Of a stretch of 64,000 nt of DNA, positions 23,101-36,400 are shown piece after piece; positions within the stretch are counted from its first letter, which is position 1, and each line of letters opens with the position of its first letter. Source of the stretch: Archivesica marissinica. Taxonomy: Eukaryota; Mollusca; Bivalvia; Venerida; Vesicomyidae. The DNA lies in assembly GCA_014843695.1 (NCBI GenBank), contig CM026401.1, positions 44,217,485 to 44,281,484 of the forward strand. Reading direction: 5' to 3'. The position numbers and the translations under genes were made by a program. The notes beneath the pieces are model-generated. The model had not been told where the DNA came from. It made no database searches and worked only from the letters and a program-made list of their open reading frames with translations.

Positions 23101-24535
23101 GTGTCTCCTAGTAACCGAGCCTCTGTGTCTCCTAGTAACCGAGCCTCTGTGTCTCCTAGTAACCTAGCCTCTGTATCTCCTAGTAACCTAGCCTCTGTGT
23201 CTCCTAGTAACCTAGCCTCTGTGTCCCCTAGTAACCGAGCCTCTGTGTCTCCTAGTAACCTAGCCTCTGTGTCTCCTAGTAACAGAGCCTCTTTGTCTCC
23301 TAGTAACCTAGCCTCTGTGTCTCCTAGTAACCGATCCTCTGTTTCTCCTAGTAACCGATCCTCTGTGTCTCCTAGTAACTTATCCTCTGTGTGTCCTAGT
23401 AACCTAGCCTCTGTTTCTCCTAGTAACCTATCCTCTGTGTCTCCTAGTAACCTAGCCTCTGTGTCTCCTAGTAACCTAGCCTCTGTGTCTCCTAGTAACC
23501 TAGCCTCTGTGTCTCCTAGTAACCTAGCCTATGTGTCTCCTAGTAACCTAGCCTCTATGTCTCCTAGTAACCTAGCCTCTGTGTCTCCTAGTAGCCTAAC
23601 CTCTGTGTCTCCTAGTAACCTAGTCTCTGTGTCACCTAGTAACCTAGCCTCTGTGTCTCCTAGTTACCTAGCCTCTGCGTATCCTAGTAACCTAGCCACT
23701 GTGTATCCTAGTAACCTAGCCTCTGTGTATCCTAGTAGCCTAGTCTCTGTGTCTCCTGGTAACCTCTGTGTCTCCTAGTAGCCTAGCCTCTGTGTCTCCT
23801 AGTAACCTAGCCTCTGTGTCTCCTAGTAGCCTAGCCTTTGTGTCTCCTAGTAACCTAGCCTCTGTGTCTTCTAGTAACCTAGCCTCTGTGTATCCTAGTA
23901 ACCTAGCCTCTGTGTATCCTAGTAACCTAGCCTCTGTGTCTCCTAGTAAACTAGCCTCTGTGTCTCCTAGTAACTTATCCTCTGTGTATCGTAGTAACCT
24001 AGCCTATGTGTCTCCTAGTAACCTAGCCGCTGTGTCTCCTAGTAACTTAGCCTATGTGTGTCCTAGTAACCTAGCCTCTGTGTCTCCTAGTAACCTATCC
24101 TCTGTGTCTCCTAGTAACCTAGCCTCTGTGTCTCCTAGTAACCTAGCCTCTGTGTATCCTAGTAACCTAGCCTCTGTGTCTCCTAGTAGCCTAGCCTATG
24201 TGTCTCCTAGTAACCTAGCCTCTGTGTATCCTAGTAACCTAGCCTCTGTGTATCCTAGTAACCTAGCCTCTGTGTCTCCTAGTAACCTAGCCTCTGTGTC
24301 TCCTAGTAACTTAGCCTATGTGTATCCTAGTAACCTAGCCTATGTGTCTCCTAGTAACCTAGCGCTGTGTTTCCTAGTAACTTAGCCTCTTTTTCTCCTA
24401 GTAACCGATACTATATGTCTCCTAGTAACCTAGCCTCTGTATCTCCTAGTAACCTAGCCTCTGTGTCTCCTAGTAACCGAGCCTCTGTATCTCCTAGTAA
24501 CCGAGCCTCTGCGTCTCCTAGTAACCGAGCCTCTG
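17166..24535. repeat. 24-bp minisatellite, about 307 copies, with higher-order repeats
   Basis: The unit is TGTGTCTCCTAGTAACCGAG plus CCTC. Read in plus frame 2 it gives SVSPSNRA or SVSPSNLA. Variation centres on the CGA/CTA codon and on TCT/TAT. Stops arise only as TGA from CGA (17429, 18077, 19397, 22876). Identical strings of variants follow each of these stops, showing blocks duplicated at spacings of 648 bp (27 units), 1320 bp (55 units) and about 3479 bp. The frame has no ATG start, most changes are nonsynonymous, and single-base losses near 21510 and 23765 break it, so I treat it as non-coding. Confidence 0.95.
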
Positions 24536-24739
24536 TGCTATAACATTTTTGTAATTGAGAGGGAGCTCGACTAGTAACCTAGATGTTTATTATCATTTAC
24601 AGGTATGCTAATTATAATAGACAGTGCTGGCATTCCAATTGAAATGAACCGTTTCATTCCCAATAGTTTCTCCATTAGCTAATATTTCATCTGAACAATG
24701 TGTTTACGACATGCACAATTACGTCGCAAAAAACCAAAA
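24536..24739. other. Unique spacer
   Basis: No gene or element was recognised. Contains CTAGTAACCTAG at about 24570, a stray match to the preceding 24-bp unit. Confidence 0.4.
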
Positions 24740-24900
24740 CCAAATGTTGCAGTGTAGAGCCATCGACCGTCCGCACGCAAGCTGTATAGCTTCAGCACAT
24801 ACTATAATTCGACACATCGAGCGGGGATTCGAACCTACAGTGCTACGGTGACTTTGATTAGACTGGAACAACCTTATCTCCGATGACTGTATGTATAAGT
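24740..24900 (-). mobile_element. tRNA-derived SINE fragment (minus strand)
   Basis: On the minus strand a perfect B box GGTTCGAATCCCCGCTCGA occupies about 24818-24836. Downstream comes GCTATACAGCTTGCGTGCGG ACGGTCGATGGCTCTAC (about 24755-24793). This tail resembles the bivalve SINE segment with GCGTGCGGAAGGTCGGTGGTTC, recalled rather than searched. The A box region is poor. Confidence 0.6.
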
Positions 24901-25008
24901 TGGTAACTGAAAGTGAACATTTTACGGAACTAAATTGCAGGCATAGGGAAAGCACGATACGTATACAAGATTTCAATTGAATGCTCAAATACAGCACTTT
25001 CAGGTAAG

Positions 25009-25060
25009 GAAACTATACAGCTGGCGTGCGGTAGGTCGGTGGTTCTACTCGAGTGCTACC
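25009..25060 (+). mobile_element. SINE tail fragment, inverted relative to the one at 24.76 kb
   Basis: CTATACAGCTGGCGTGCGGT AGGTCGGTGGTTCTAC on the plus strand matches the reverse complement of 24755-24793, giving an inverted pair about 220 bases apart. Confidence 0.55.
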
Positions 25061-25158
25061 TATTAGTATTACTATAAATATAAAATATGCAGGCTTTCAT
25101 TTTACGGCGGCCATGTTGGACTATGCTCTAAGGAGGAATGTTTTGCGAGATACTTCAA

Positions 25159-28100
25159 TGTTAGGCTGGGGATACCGTATACTGGCTGTAGTCCGTCTTC
25201 CCATATTACATTTAGCAAGGTTAGGCTGGGGATACCGTATACTGGCTGTAGTCCGTCTTCCCATATTACACTTGGCAATGTTAGGCTGGGGATACCGTAT
25301 ACTTACAGTAGTTCGTCTTCCCATATTACACTTAGCAATGTTAGGCCGGGGATACCGTATACTGGCTGAAGTCCGTCTTCCCATATTACATTTAGCAATG
25401 CTAGGCTGGGGATACCGTATACTGGCTGTAGTCCGTCTTCCCATATTACAGTTAGCAATGTTAGGCTGTGGATACCGTATACTGGCTGTAGTCCGTCTTC
25501 CCATATTACATTTAGCAATGTTAGGCTGGGGATACCGTATACTGGCTGTAGTCCGTCTTCCCATATTACATTTAGCAAGGTTAGGCTGGGGATACCGTAT
25601 ACTGGCTGTAGTCCGTCTTCCCATATTACATTTAGCAAGGTTAGGCTGGGGATACCGTATCCTGGCTGTAGTCCATCTTCCCATATTACATTTAGCAATG
25701 TTAGGCTGGGGATACCGTATACTGGCTGTAGTCCGTCTTCCCATATTACATTTAGCAATGTTAGGCTGGGGATACCGTATACTGGCTGTAGTCCATCTTC
25801 CCATATTACATTTAGCAAGGTTAGGCTGGGGGTACCGTATACTGGCTGTAGTCCGTCTTCCCATATTACATTTAGCAATGTTAGGCCCGGGATACCGTAT
25901 ACTGGCTGTAGTCCGTCTTCCCATATTACATTTAGCAATGTTAGGCTGGGATACCGTATACTGGCTGTAGTCCGTCTTCCCATATTACATTTAGCAATGT
26001 TAGGCTGGGGGTACCGTATACTGGCTGTAGTCCGTCTTCCCATATTACATTTAGCAATGTTAGGCTGGGGATACCGTATACTGGCTGTAGTCCGTCTTCT
26101 CATATTTTATTTATCAAGGTTAGGCTGGGGATACCGTATACTGGCTGTAGTCCGTCTTCCCATATTACATTTAGCAATGTTTGGCTGGGGATACCGTATA
26201 CTGGCTGTAGTCCGTCTTCCCATATTACATTTAGCAATGTTAGGCTGGGGATACCGTATACTGGCTGTAGTCCTTCTTCCCATATTACATTTAGCAATGT
26301 TAGGCTGGGGATACCGTATACTGGCTGTAGTTTGTCTTCCCATATTACATTTAGAAATGTTAGGCTGGGGATACCGTATACTGGCTGTAGTCCGTCTTCC
26401 CATATTACATTTAGCAATGTTTGGCTGGGGATACCGTATACTGGCTGTAGTCCGTTTTCCCATATTACATTTAGCAATGTTTGGCTGGGGATACCGTATA
26501 CTGGCTGTAGTCCGTCTTCCCATATTACATTTAGCAATGTTAGGCTGGGGATACCGTATACTGGCTGTAGTCCGTCTTCCCATATTACAGTTTGCAATGT
26601 TAGGCTGTGGATACCGTATACTGGCTGTAGTCCGTCTTCCCATATTACATTTAGCAATGTTAGGCTGGGGATACCGCATACTGGCTGTAGTCCGTCTTCC
26701 CATATTACATTTAGCAAGGTTAGGCTGGGGATACAGTATACTGGCTGTTGTCCGTCTTCCCATATTACATTTAGCAAGGTTAGTCTGGGGATACCGTATA
26801 CTGGCTGTAGTCCATCTTCCCATATTACATTTAGCAATGTTAGGCTGGGTGTACCGTATACTGGCTGTAGTCCGTCTTCCCATATTACATTTAGCAATGT
26901 TAGGCTGGGGATACCGTATACTGGCTGTAGTCCGTCTTCCCATATTACATTTAGCAAGGTTAGGCTGGGGATACCGTATACTGGCTGTAGTCCGTCTTCC
27001 CATATTACATTTAGCAAGGTTAGGCTGGGGATACCGTATCCTGGCTGTAGTTCATCTTCCCATATTACATTTATCAATGTTAGGCTGGGGATACCGTATA
27101 CTGGCTGTAGTCCATCTTCCCATATTACATTTAGCAAGATTAGGCTGGGGGTACCGTATTCTGGCTGTAGTCCGTCTTCCCATATTACATTTAGCAATGT
27201 TAGGCCCGGGATACCGTATACTGGCTGTAGTCCGTCTTCCCATATTACATTTAGCAATGTTACGCTGGGGATACCGTATACTGGCTGTAGTCCGTCTTCC
27301 CATATTACATTTAGCAATGTTAGGCTGGGTGTACCGTATACTGGCTGTAGTCCGTCTTCCCATATTACATTTAGTAATGTTAGGCTGGGGATACCGTATA
27401 CTGGCTGTAGTCCGTCTTCTCATATTTTATTTATCAAGGTTAGGCTGGGGATACCGTATACTGGCTGTAGTCCGTCTTCCCATATTACATTTAGCAATGT
27501 TAGGCTGGGGATACCGTATACTGGCTGTAGTCCGTCTTCCCATATTACATTTAGCAATGTTAGGCTGGGGAAACCGTATACTGGCTGTAGTCCTTCTTCC
27601 CATATTACATTTAGCAATGTTAGGCTGGGGATACCGTATACTGGCTGTAGTTTGTCTTCCCATATTACATTTAGAAATGTTAGGCTGGGGATACCGTATA
27701 CTGGCTGTAGTCCGTCTTCCCATATTACATTTAATAATGTTAGGCTGGGGATACCATATACTGGCTGTAGTCCGTCTTCCCATATTACATTTAGCAATGT
27801 TTGGCTGGGGATACCGTATACTGGCTGTAGTCCGTTTTCCCATATTACATTTAGCAATGTTTGGCTGGGGATACCGTATACTGGCTGTAGTCCGTCTTCC
27901 CATATTACATTTAGCAATGTTAGGCTGGGGATACCGTATACTGGCTGTAGTCCGTCTTCCCATATTACATTTAGCAAGGTTAGGCTGGGGATACCGTATA
28001 CTGGCTGTAGTCCGTCTTCCCATATTACATTTAGCAAGGTTAGGCTGAGGATACCGTATCCTGGCTGTAGTCCATCTTCCCATATTACATTTAGCAATGA

Positions 28101-29519
28101 TAGGCTGGGGATACCGTATACTGGCTGTAGTCCGTCTTCCCATATTACATTTAGCAATGTTAGGCTGGGTATACCGTATACTGGCTGTAGTCCATCTTCC
28201 CATATTACATTTAGCAAGGTTAGGCTGGGGGTACCGTATACTGGCTGTAGTCCGTCTTCCCATATTACATTTAGCAATGTTAGGCCCGGGATACGGTATA
28301 CTGGCTGTAGTCCGTCTTCCCATATTACATTTAGCAATGTTAGGCTGGGGATACCGTATACTGGCTGTAGTCCGTCTTCCCATATTACATTTAGCAATGT
28401 TATGCTGGGGGTACCGTATACTGGCTGTAGTCCGTCTTCCCATATTAAATTTAGCAATGTTAGGCTGGGGATACCGTATACTGGCTGTAGTCCGTCTTCT
28501 CATATTTTATTTATCAAGGTTAGGCTGGGGATACCGTATACTGGCTGTAGTCCGTCTTCCCATATTACATTTAGCAATGTTTGGCTGGGGATACCGTATA
28601 CTGGCTGTAGTCCGTCTTCCCATATTACATTTAGCAATGTTAGGCTGGGGATACCATATACTGGCTGTAGTCCTTCTTCCCATATTACATTTAGCAATGT
28701 TAGGCTGGGGATACCGTATACTGGCTGTAGTTTGTCTTCCCATATTACATTTAGAAATGTTACGCTGGGGATACCGTATACTGGCTGTAGTCCGTCTTCC
28801 CATATTACATTTAGTAATGTTAGGCTGGGGATACCATATACTGGCTGTAGTCCGTCTTCCCATATTACATTTAGCAAAGTTTGGCTGGGGATACCGTATA
28901 CTGGCTGTAGTCCGTTTTCCCATATTACATTTAGCAATGTTTGGCTGGGGATACCGTATACTGGCTGTAGTCCGTCTTCCCATATTACATTTAGCAATGT
29001 TAGGCTGGGGATACCGTATACTGGCTGTAGTCCGTCTTCCCATATTACATTTAGCAATGTTAGGCTGGGGACACCGTATACTGGCTGTAGTCCGTCTTCC
29101 CATATTACAGTTTGCAATGTTAGGCTGTGGATACCGTATACTGGCTGTAGTCCGTCTTCCCATATTACATTTAGCAATGTTAGGCTGGGGATACCGTATA
29201 CTGGCTGTAGTCCGTCTTCCCATATTACATTTAGCAAGGTTAGCTGGGGATACAGTACTGGCTGTAGTCCGTTTCCCATATTACATTTAGCAAGGTTAGG
29301 CTGGGGATACCGTATACTGGCTGTAGTCCGTCTTCCCATATTAAATTTAGCAACGTTAGGCTGGGGATACCGTATCCTGGCTGTAGTTCATCTTCCCATA
29401 TTACATTTTGTCAATGTTAGGCTGGGGATACCGTATACTGGCTGTAGTCCATCTTCCCATATTACATTTAGCAAGGTTAGGCTGGGGGTACCGTATACTG
29501 GCTGTAGTCCGTCTTCCCA
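25159..29519. repeat. 60-bp minisatellite, about 73 copies, running into gap
   Basis: The unit begins TTAGGCTGGGGATACCGTAT, continues ACTGGCTGTAGTCCGTCTTC and ends CCATATTACATTTAGCAATG. Since 60 is a multiple of three and several frames lack stops, ORFs exceed 1,000 codons (plus-strand period LGWGYRILAVVRLPILHLAM). A rare variant, TCATATTTTATTTATCAAGG, recurs at 26100, 27420 and 28500 (spacings 22 and 18 units), marking higher-order duplication. Indels cluster at 29243-29290. Confidence 0.95.
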
Positions 29520-30519
29520 NNNNNNNNNNNNNNNNNNNNNNNNNNNNNNNNNNNNNNNNNNNNNNNNNNNNNNNNNNNNNNNNNNNNNNNNNNNNNNNNN
29601 NNNNNNNNNNNNNNNNNNNNNNNNNNNNNNNNNNNNNNNNNNNNNNNNNNNNNNNNNNNNNNNNNNNNNNNNNNNNNNNNNNNNNNNNNNNNNNNNNNNN
29701 NNNNNNNNNNNNNNNNNNNNNNNNNNNNNNNNNNNNNNNNNNNNNNNNNNNNNNNNNNNNNNNNNNNNNNNNNNNNNNNNNNNNNNNNNNNNNNNNNNNN
29801 NNNNNNNNNNNNNNNNNNNNNNNNNNNNNNNNNNNNNNNNNNNNNNNNNNNNNNNNNNNNNNNNNNNNNNNNNNNNNNNNNNNNNNNNNNNNNNNNNNNN
29901 NNNNNNNNNNNNNNNNNNNNNNNNNNNNNNNNNNNNNNNNNNNNNNNNNNNNNNNNNNNNNNNNNNNNNNNNNNNNNNNNNNNNNNNNNNNNNNNNNNNN
30001 NNNNNNNNNNNNNNNNNNNNNNNNNNNNNNNNNNNNNNNNNNNNNNNNNNNNNNNNNNNNNNNNNNNNNNNNNNNNNNNNNNNNNNNNNNNNNNNNNNNN
30101 NNNNNNNNNNNNNNNNNNNNNNNNNNNNNNNNNNNNNNNNNNNNNNNNNNNNNNNNNNNNNNNNNNNNNNNNNNNNNNNNNNNNNNNNNNNNNNNNNNNN
30201 NNNNNNNNNNNNNNNNNNNNNNNNNNNNNNNNNNNNNNNNNNNNNNNNNNNNNNNNNNNNNNNNNNNNNNNNNNNNNNNNNNNNNNNNNNNNNNNNNNNN
30301 NNNNNNNNNNNNNNNNNNNNNNNNNNNNNNNNNNNNNNNNNNNNNNNNNNNNNNNNNNNNNNNNNNNNNNNNNNNNNNNNNNNNNNNNNNNNNNNNNNNN
30401 NNNNNNNNNNNNNNNNNNNNNNNNNNNNNNNNNNNNNNNNNNNNNNNNNNNNNNNNNNNNNNNNNNNNNNNNNNNNNNNNNNNNNNNNNNNNNNNNNNNN
30501 NNNNNNNNNNNNNNNNNNN
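29520..30519. other. Assembly gap, 1000 N
   Basis: Exactly 1000 N. The left flank is the 60-bp array and the right flank is the unrelated 21-bp array. Confidence 0.99.
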
Positions 30520-32450
30520 ATCGTCACCCCACTATCCTACATCGTCAACCCACTATCTTACATCGTCACCCCACTATCCTACATCGTCACCCCACTATCC
30601 TACATCGTCACCCCACTATCTTACATCGTCACCACACTATCTTACATCGTCAACCCACTATCTTACATCGTCACCCCACTATCTTACATCGTCACCCCAC
30701 TATCTTACATCGTCACCCACTATCCTACATCGTCACCACACTATCTTACATCGTCACCCCACTATCCTACATCGTCACCCCACTATCATACATCGTCAAC
30801 CCACTATCCTACATCGTCACCCCACTATCCTACATCGTCAACCCACTATCTTACATCGTCAACCCACTATCCTACATCGTCAACCCACTATCCTACATCG
30901 TCAACCCACTATCCTACATCGTCAACCCACTATCCTACATCGTCAACCCACTATCCTACATCGTCAACCCACTATCCTACATCGTCAACCCACTATCCTA
31001 CATCGTCAACCCACTATCCTACATCGTCACCCCACTATCCTACATCGTCAACCCACTATCCTACATCGTCACCCCACTATCCTACATCGTCAACCCACTA
31101 TCCTACATCGTCACCCCACTATCCTACATCGTCACCCCACTATCCTACATCGTCACCACACTATCCTACATCGTCAACCCACTATCCTACATCGTCACCC
31201 CACTATCCTTCATCGTCAACCCACTATCCTACATCGTAAAATAATCTTACATCGTCACCCACTATCCTACATCGTAAAATAATCTTACATCGTCAACCCA
31301 CTATCCTACATCGTCACCCTACTATCTTACATCGTAACATAATCTTACATCGTCAACCCACTATCCTACATCGTCACCCCACTATCCTACATCGTCACCC
31401 CACTATCCTATATCGTCACCCCACTATCCTACATAAGACATCGTCACCTCTCTATCCTACATCGTCATCCCACTATCCTACATCGTCAACCCACTATCCT
31501 ACATCCTCACCCCACTATCCTACATCGTCAACCCACTATCCTACCTCGTCACCCCACTATCCTACATCGTCACCCCACTTTCTTACATCGTCACCCCACT
31601 ATCCTACATCGTCAACCCACTATCCTACATCGTCACCCCACTATCCTACATCGTCATCCAACTATCTTCATCGTCACTACACTATTCTACATCGACAAAC
31701 CACTATCCTACATCGTCACCCCACTATCCTACATCGTCACCCCACTATCCTACATCGTCACCCCACTATCCTACATCGTCATCCAACTATCTTCATCGTC
31801 ACCACACTATTCTACATCGACAAACCACTATCCTACATCGTCACCCCACAATCTTACATCGTCACCACACTATCCTACATCGACAACCCACTATCCTACA
31901 TCGTCACCCCACTATCCTACATCGTCACCCCACTATCTTACATCGTCACCCATTATCCTACATCGTCACCACACTATCTTACATCGTCATCCCACTATCC
32001 TACATCGTCACCCCACTATCATACATCGTCAATCCACTATCCTACATCGTCAACCAACTATCCTACATCGTCAACCCACTATCCTACATCGTCAACCCAC
32101 TATCCTACATCGTCAACCCACTATCCTACATCGTCAATCCATTATCTTACATCGTCAACCCACTATCCTACATCGTCAACCCACTATCCTACATGTATCG
32201 TCAACCTACTATCCTACATCGTCAACCCACTATCCTACATCGTCAACCCACTATCCTACATCGTCACCCCACTATCCTACATCGTCAACCCACTATCCTA
32301 CATCGTCAACCCACTATCCTACATCGACAACTCACTTTCCTTCATCGTCATCCAACTATCCTACATCGTCAACCCCACTATCTTACATCGTCACCCCATT
32401 ATCTTACATCGTCACCCCATTATCTTACATCGTCACCCCACTATCCTACC
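30520..32450. repeat. 21-bp minisatellite, about 92 copies
   Basis: The unit is CATCGTCAACCCACTATCCT plus A. Variants include CACCCC/CAACCC, TCTTAC/TCCTAC and a truncated form with CATCGTAAAATAATCTTA (31236-31350). A block at about 31660-31850 contains TCATCCAACTATCTTCATCG repeated with a 120-base spacing. Confidence 0.95.
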
Positions 32451-32464
32451 ATCCTATTACCACC

Positions 32465-33172
32465 ATTATCTAGTCCAACATGTGCTCGCTATTATCTAGT
32501 CCAACATGTGCTCGCTATTATCTAGTCCAACATGTGCTCGCTATTATCTAGTCCAACATGTGCTCGCTATTATCTAGTCCAACATGTGCTCGCTATTATC
32601 TAGTCCAACATGTACTCGCTATTATCTAGTCCAACATGTGCTCGCTATTATCTAGTCCAACATGTGCTCGCTATTATCTAGTCCAACATGTGCTCGCTAT
32701 TATCTAGTCCAACATGTGCTCGCTATTATCTAGTCCAACATGTGCTCGCTATTATCTAGTCCAACATGTGCTCGCTATTATCTAGTCCAACATGTGCTCG
32801 CTATTATCTAGTCCAACATGTGCTCGCTATTATCTAGTCCAACATGTGCTCGCTATTATCTAGTCCAACATGTGCTCGCTATTATCTAGTCCAACATGTG
32901 CTCGCTATTATCTAGTCCAACATGTGCTCGCTATTATCTAGTCCAACATGTGCTCGCTATTATCTAGTCCAACATGTGCTCGCTATTATCTAGTCCAACA
33001 TGTGCTCGCTATTATCTAGTCCAACATGTGCTCGCTATTATCTAGTCCAACATGTGCTCGCTATTATCTAGTCCAACATGTGCTCGCTATTATCTAGTCC
33101 AACATGTGCTCGCTATTATCTAGTCCAACATGTGCTCGCTATTATCTAGTCCAACATGTGCTCGCTATTATC
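32465..33172. repeat. 26-bp minisatellite, about 27 copies
   Basis: The unit is ATTATCTAGTCCAACATGTG plus CTCGCT. It is the most homogeneous array in the window: one obvious variant (TGTACTCG near 32610). It abuts the 21-bp array with only about 15 bases between. Confidence 0.95.
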
Positions 33173-33472
33173 ACGATCATATCACGTTTCATATCACTTG
33201 ACATTATTGTTTTCCTCATGTTAGCCATTAAATAACTTGCGGTCGGGCAAAGAGTTTGGATTGGTCGAAAATTGCGGTCGGGCAAAGAATTTGGACTGGT
33301 CGAAAGACCAGAAATATACAATTCCGTCCTACTGTATTATTTCGCTTAACGTTACAATTGCCCTGGATATCGGCGCGTGCTGTCTCGTGTAAATTATTCT
33401 TTCAGATCACAGATCTATGTATCTTTATATAATTATGTAGTGTGTATGAAATAGTTCAGAATAAGCATGTAC
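33173..33472. other. Unique spacer with a 35-bp tandem duplication
   Basis: TTGCGGTCGGGCAAAGAGTT and the following TGGATTGGTCGAAA are repeated once at a 35-base spacing (33237 and 33272). Nothing else was recognised. Confidence 0.8.
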
Positions 33473-36400
33473 ATACAATATAAGTGTTGGTGGACGCACA
33501 CATATGTCTGGATACACACTGTACACTATAAGTGATGGTGGACGCACACAGCTGTCTGGATACACACTGTACAATATAAGTGTTGGTGGAAGCACACAGA
33601 TGTTTGGGTACACACTGTACAATATAAGTGTTGGTGGACGCACACAGATGTATGGATACACACTGTACAATATAAGTGTTGGTGGACGCACACAGATGTC
33701 TGGATACACAATGTACAATATAAGTGTTGGTGGACGCACACAGATGTCTGGATACACAATGTACAATATAAGTGTTGGTGGACGCACACAGATGTCTGGA
33801 TACACAATGTACAATATAAGTGTTGGTGGACGCACACAGATGTCTGGATACACAATGTACAATATAAGTGTTGGTGGACGCACACAGCTGTCTGGATACA
33901 CACTGTACAATATAAGTGTTGGTGGACGCACACAGCTGTCTGGATACACACTGTACAATATAAGTGTTGGTGGACGCACACAGATGTCTGGATACACAAT
34001 GTACAATATAAGTGTTGGTGGACGCACACAGATGTCTGGATACACAATGTACAATATAAGTGTTGGTGGACGCACACATATGTCTGGATACACAATGTAC
34101 AATATAAGTGTTGGTGGACGCACACATATGTATGGATACACAATGTACAATATAAGTGTTGGTGGACGCACACAGATGTCTGGATACACAATGTACAATA
34201 TAAGTGTTGGTGGACGCACACATATGTCTGGATACACAATGTACAATATAAGTGTTGGTGGACGCACACATATGTCTGGATACACACTGTACAATATAAG
34301 TGTTGGTGGACGCACACATATGTCTGGATACACACTGTACAATATAAGTGTTGGTGGACGCACACAGATGTCTGGATACACAATGTACAATATAAGTGTT
34401 GGTGGACGCACACAGATGTCTGGATACACACTGTACAATATAAGTGTTGGTGGACGCACACATATGTCTGGATACACAATGTACAATATAAGTGTTGGTG
34501 GACGCACACATATGTCTGGATACACACTGTACAATATAAGTGTTGGTGGACGCAAACAGATGTCTGGATACACAATGTACAATATAAGTGTTGGTGGACG
34601 CACACAGCTGTCTGGATACACAATGTACAATATAAGTGTTGGTGGACGCACACAGATGTCTGGATACACAATGTACAATATAAGTGTTGGTGGACGCACA
34701 CAGATGTCTGGATACACAATGTATACTATAAGTGTTGGTAGACGCACACAGATTTCTGGATACACACTGTACAATATAAGTGTTGGTTGACGCACACAGA
34801 TGTCTGGATACACACTGTACAATATAAGTGTTGGTGGACGCACACAGCTGTCTGGATACACACTGTACAATATAAGTGTTGGTGGACGCACACATATGTC
34901 TGGATACACAATGTACAATATAAGTGTTGGTGGACGCACACATATGTCTGGATACACACTGTACAATATAAGTGTTGGTGGACGCACACAGCTGTCTGGA
35001 TACACAATGTACAATATAAGTGTTGGTGGACGCACACAGATGTCTGGATACACACTGTACAATATAAGTGTTGGTGGACGCACACAGCTGTCTGGATACA
35101 CACTGTACAATATAAGTGTTGGTGGACGCACACATATGTCTGGATACACACTGTACAATATAAGTGTTGGTGGACGCACACAGCTGTCTGGATACACACT
35201 GTACAATATAAGTGTTGGTGGACGCACACATATGTCTGGATACACAATGTACAATATAAGTGTTGGTGGACGCACACAGATGTCTGCATACACAATGTAC
35301 AATATAAGTGTTGGTGGACGCACACATATGTCTGGATATACACTGTACAATACAAGAGTTGGTGGACGCACACAGATGTCTGGATACATAATGTACAATA
35401 TAAGTGTTGGTGGACGCACACATATGTCTGGATATACACTGTACAATACAAGAGTTGGTGGACGCAAACAGATGTCTGGATACACAATGTACAATAAAAG
35501 TGTTGGTGGACGCAAACAGATGTCTGGATACACACTGTACAATATAAGTGCTGGTGGACGCACACATATAACTGGATACAAAATGTACAATATAAGTGTT
35601 GGTGGATGAACACATATGTCTGGATACACACTGTACAATATAAGTGTTGTTGGACGCACACAGCTGTCTGGATACACAATGTACAATATAAGTGTTGGTA
35701 GACGCACACAGATGTCTGGATACACTGTACAATATAAGTGTTGGTGGAGGCACACATATGTCTGGATACACACTGTACAATATAAGTGTTGGTGGACGCA
35801 CACAGATGTCTGGATACACTCTGTACAATATAAGTGTTGGTGGACGCACACAGATGTCTGGATACATAATGTACAATATAAGTGTTGGTGGACGCACACA
35901 TATGTCTGGATACACAATGTACAATATAAGTGTTGGTGGACGCACACATATGTCTGGATACACACTGTACAATATAAGTGTTGGTGGACGCACACAGCTG
36001 TCTGGATACACAATGTACAATATAAGTGTTGGTGGACGCACACAGATGTCTGGATACACACTGTACAATATAAGTGTTGGTGGAAGCACACAGATGTCTG
36101 GATACATAATGTACAATATAAGTGTTGGTGGACGCACACAGATGTCTGGATACACAATGTACAATATAAGTGTTGGTGGACGCACACAGATGTCTGGATA
36201 CACAATGTACAATATAAGTGTTGGTGGACGCACACATATGTCTGGATACACACTGTACAATATAAGTGTTGGTGGACGCACACATATGTCTGGATACACA
36301 CTGTACAATATATGTGTTGGTGGACGCACACATATGTCTGGATACACACTGTACAATATAAGTGTTGGTGGACGCACACAGATGTCTGGATACATAATGT

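Noticed and set aside
17162..24385. A Ser/Pro-rich SVSPSNRA repeat protein
   Set aside because: No ATG start, internal TGA stops, frameshifts near 21510 and 23765, and mostly nonsynonymous variants. No signal peptide or flanking coding sequence.
25159..29519. Telomere-like TTAGGC in every 60-bp unit
   Set aside because: One isolated hexamer per unit, not tandem; probably chance.
25053..31282. Long hydrophobic repeat ORFs on both strands over the 60-bp array, some spanning the gap
   Set aside because: They are periodicity artefacts, and those crossing 29520-30519 are held open by N.
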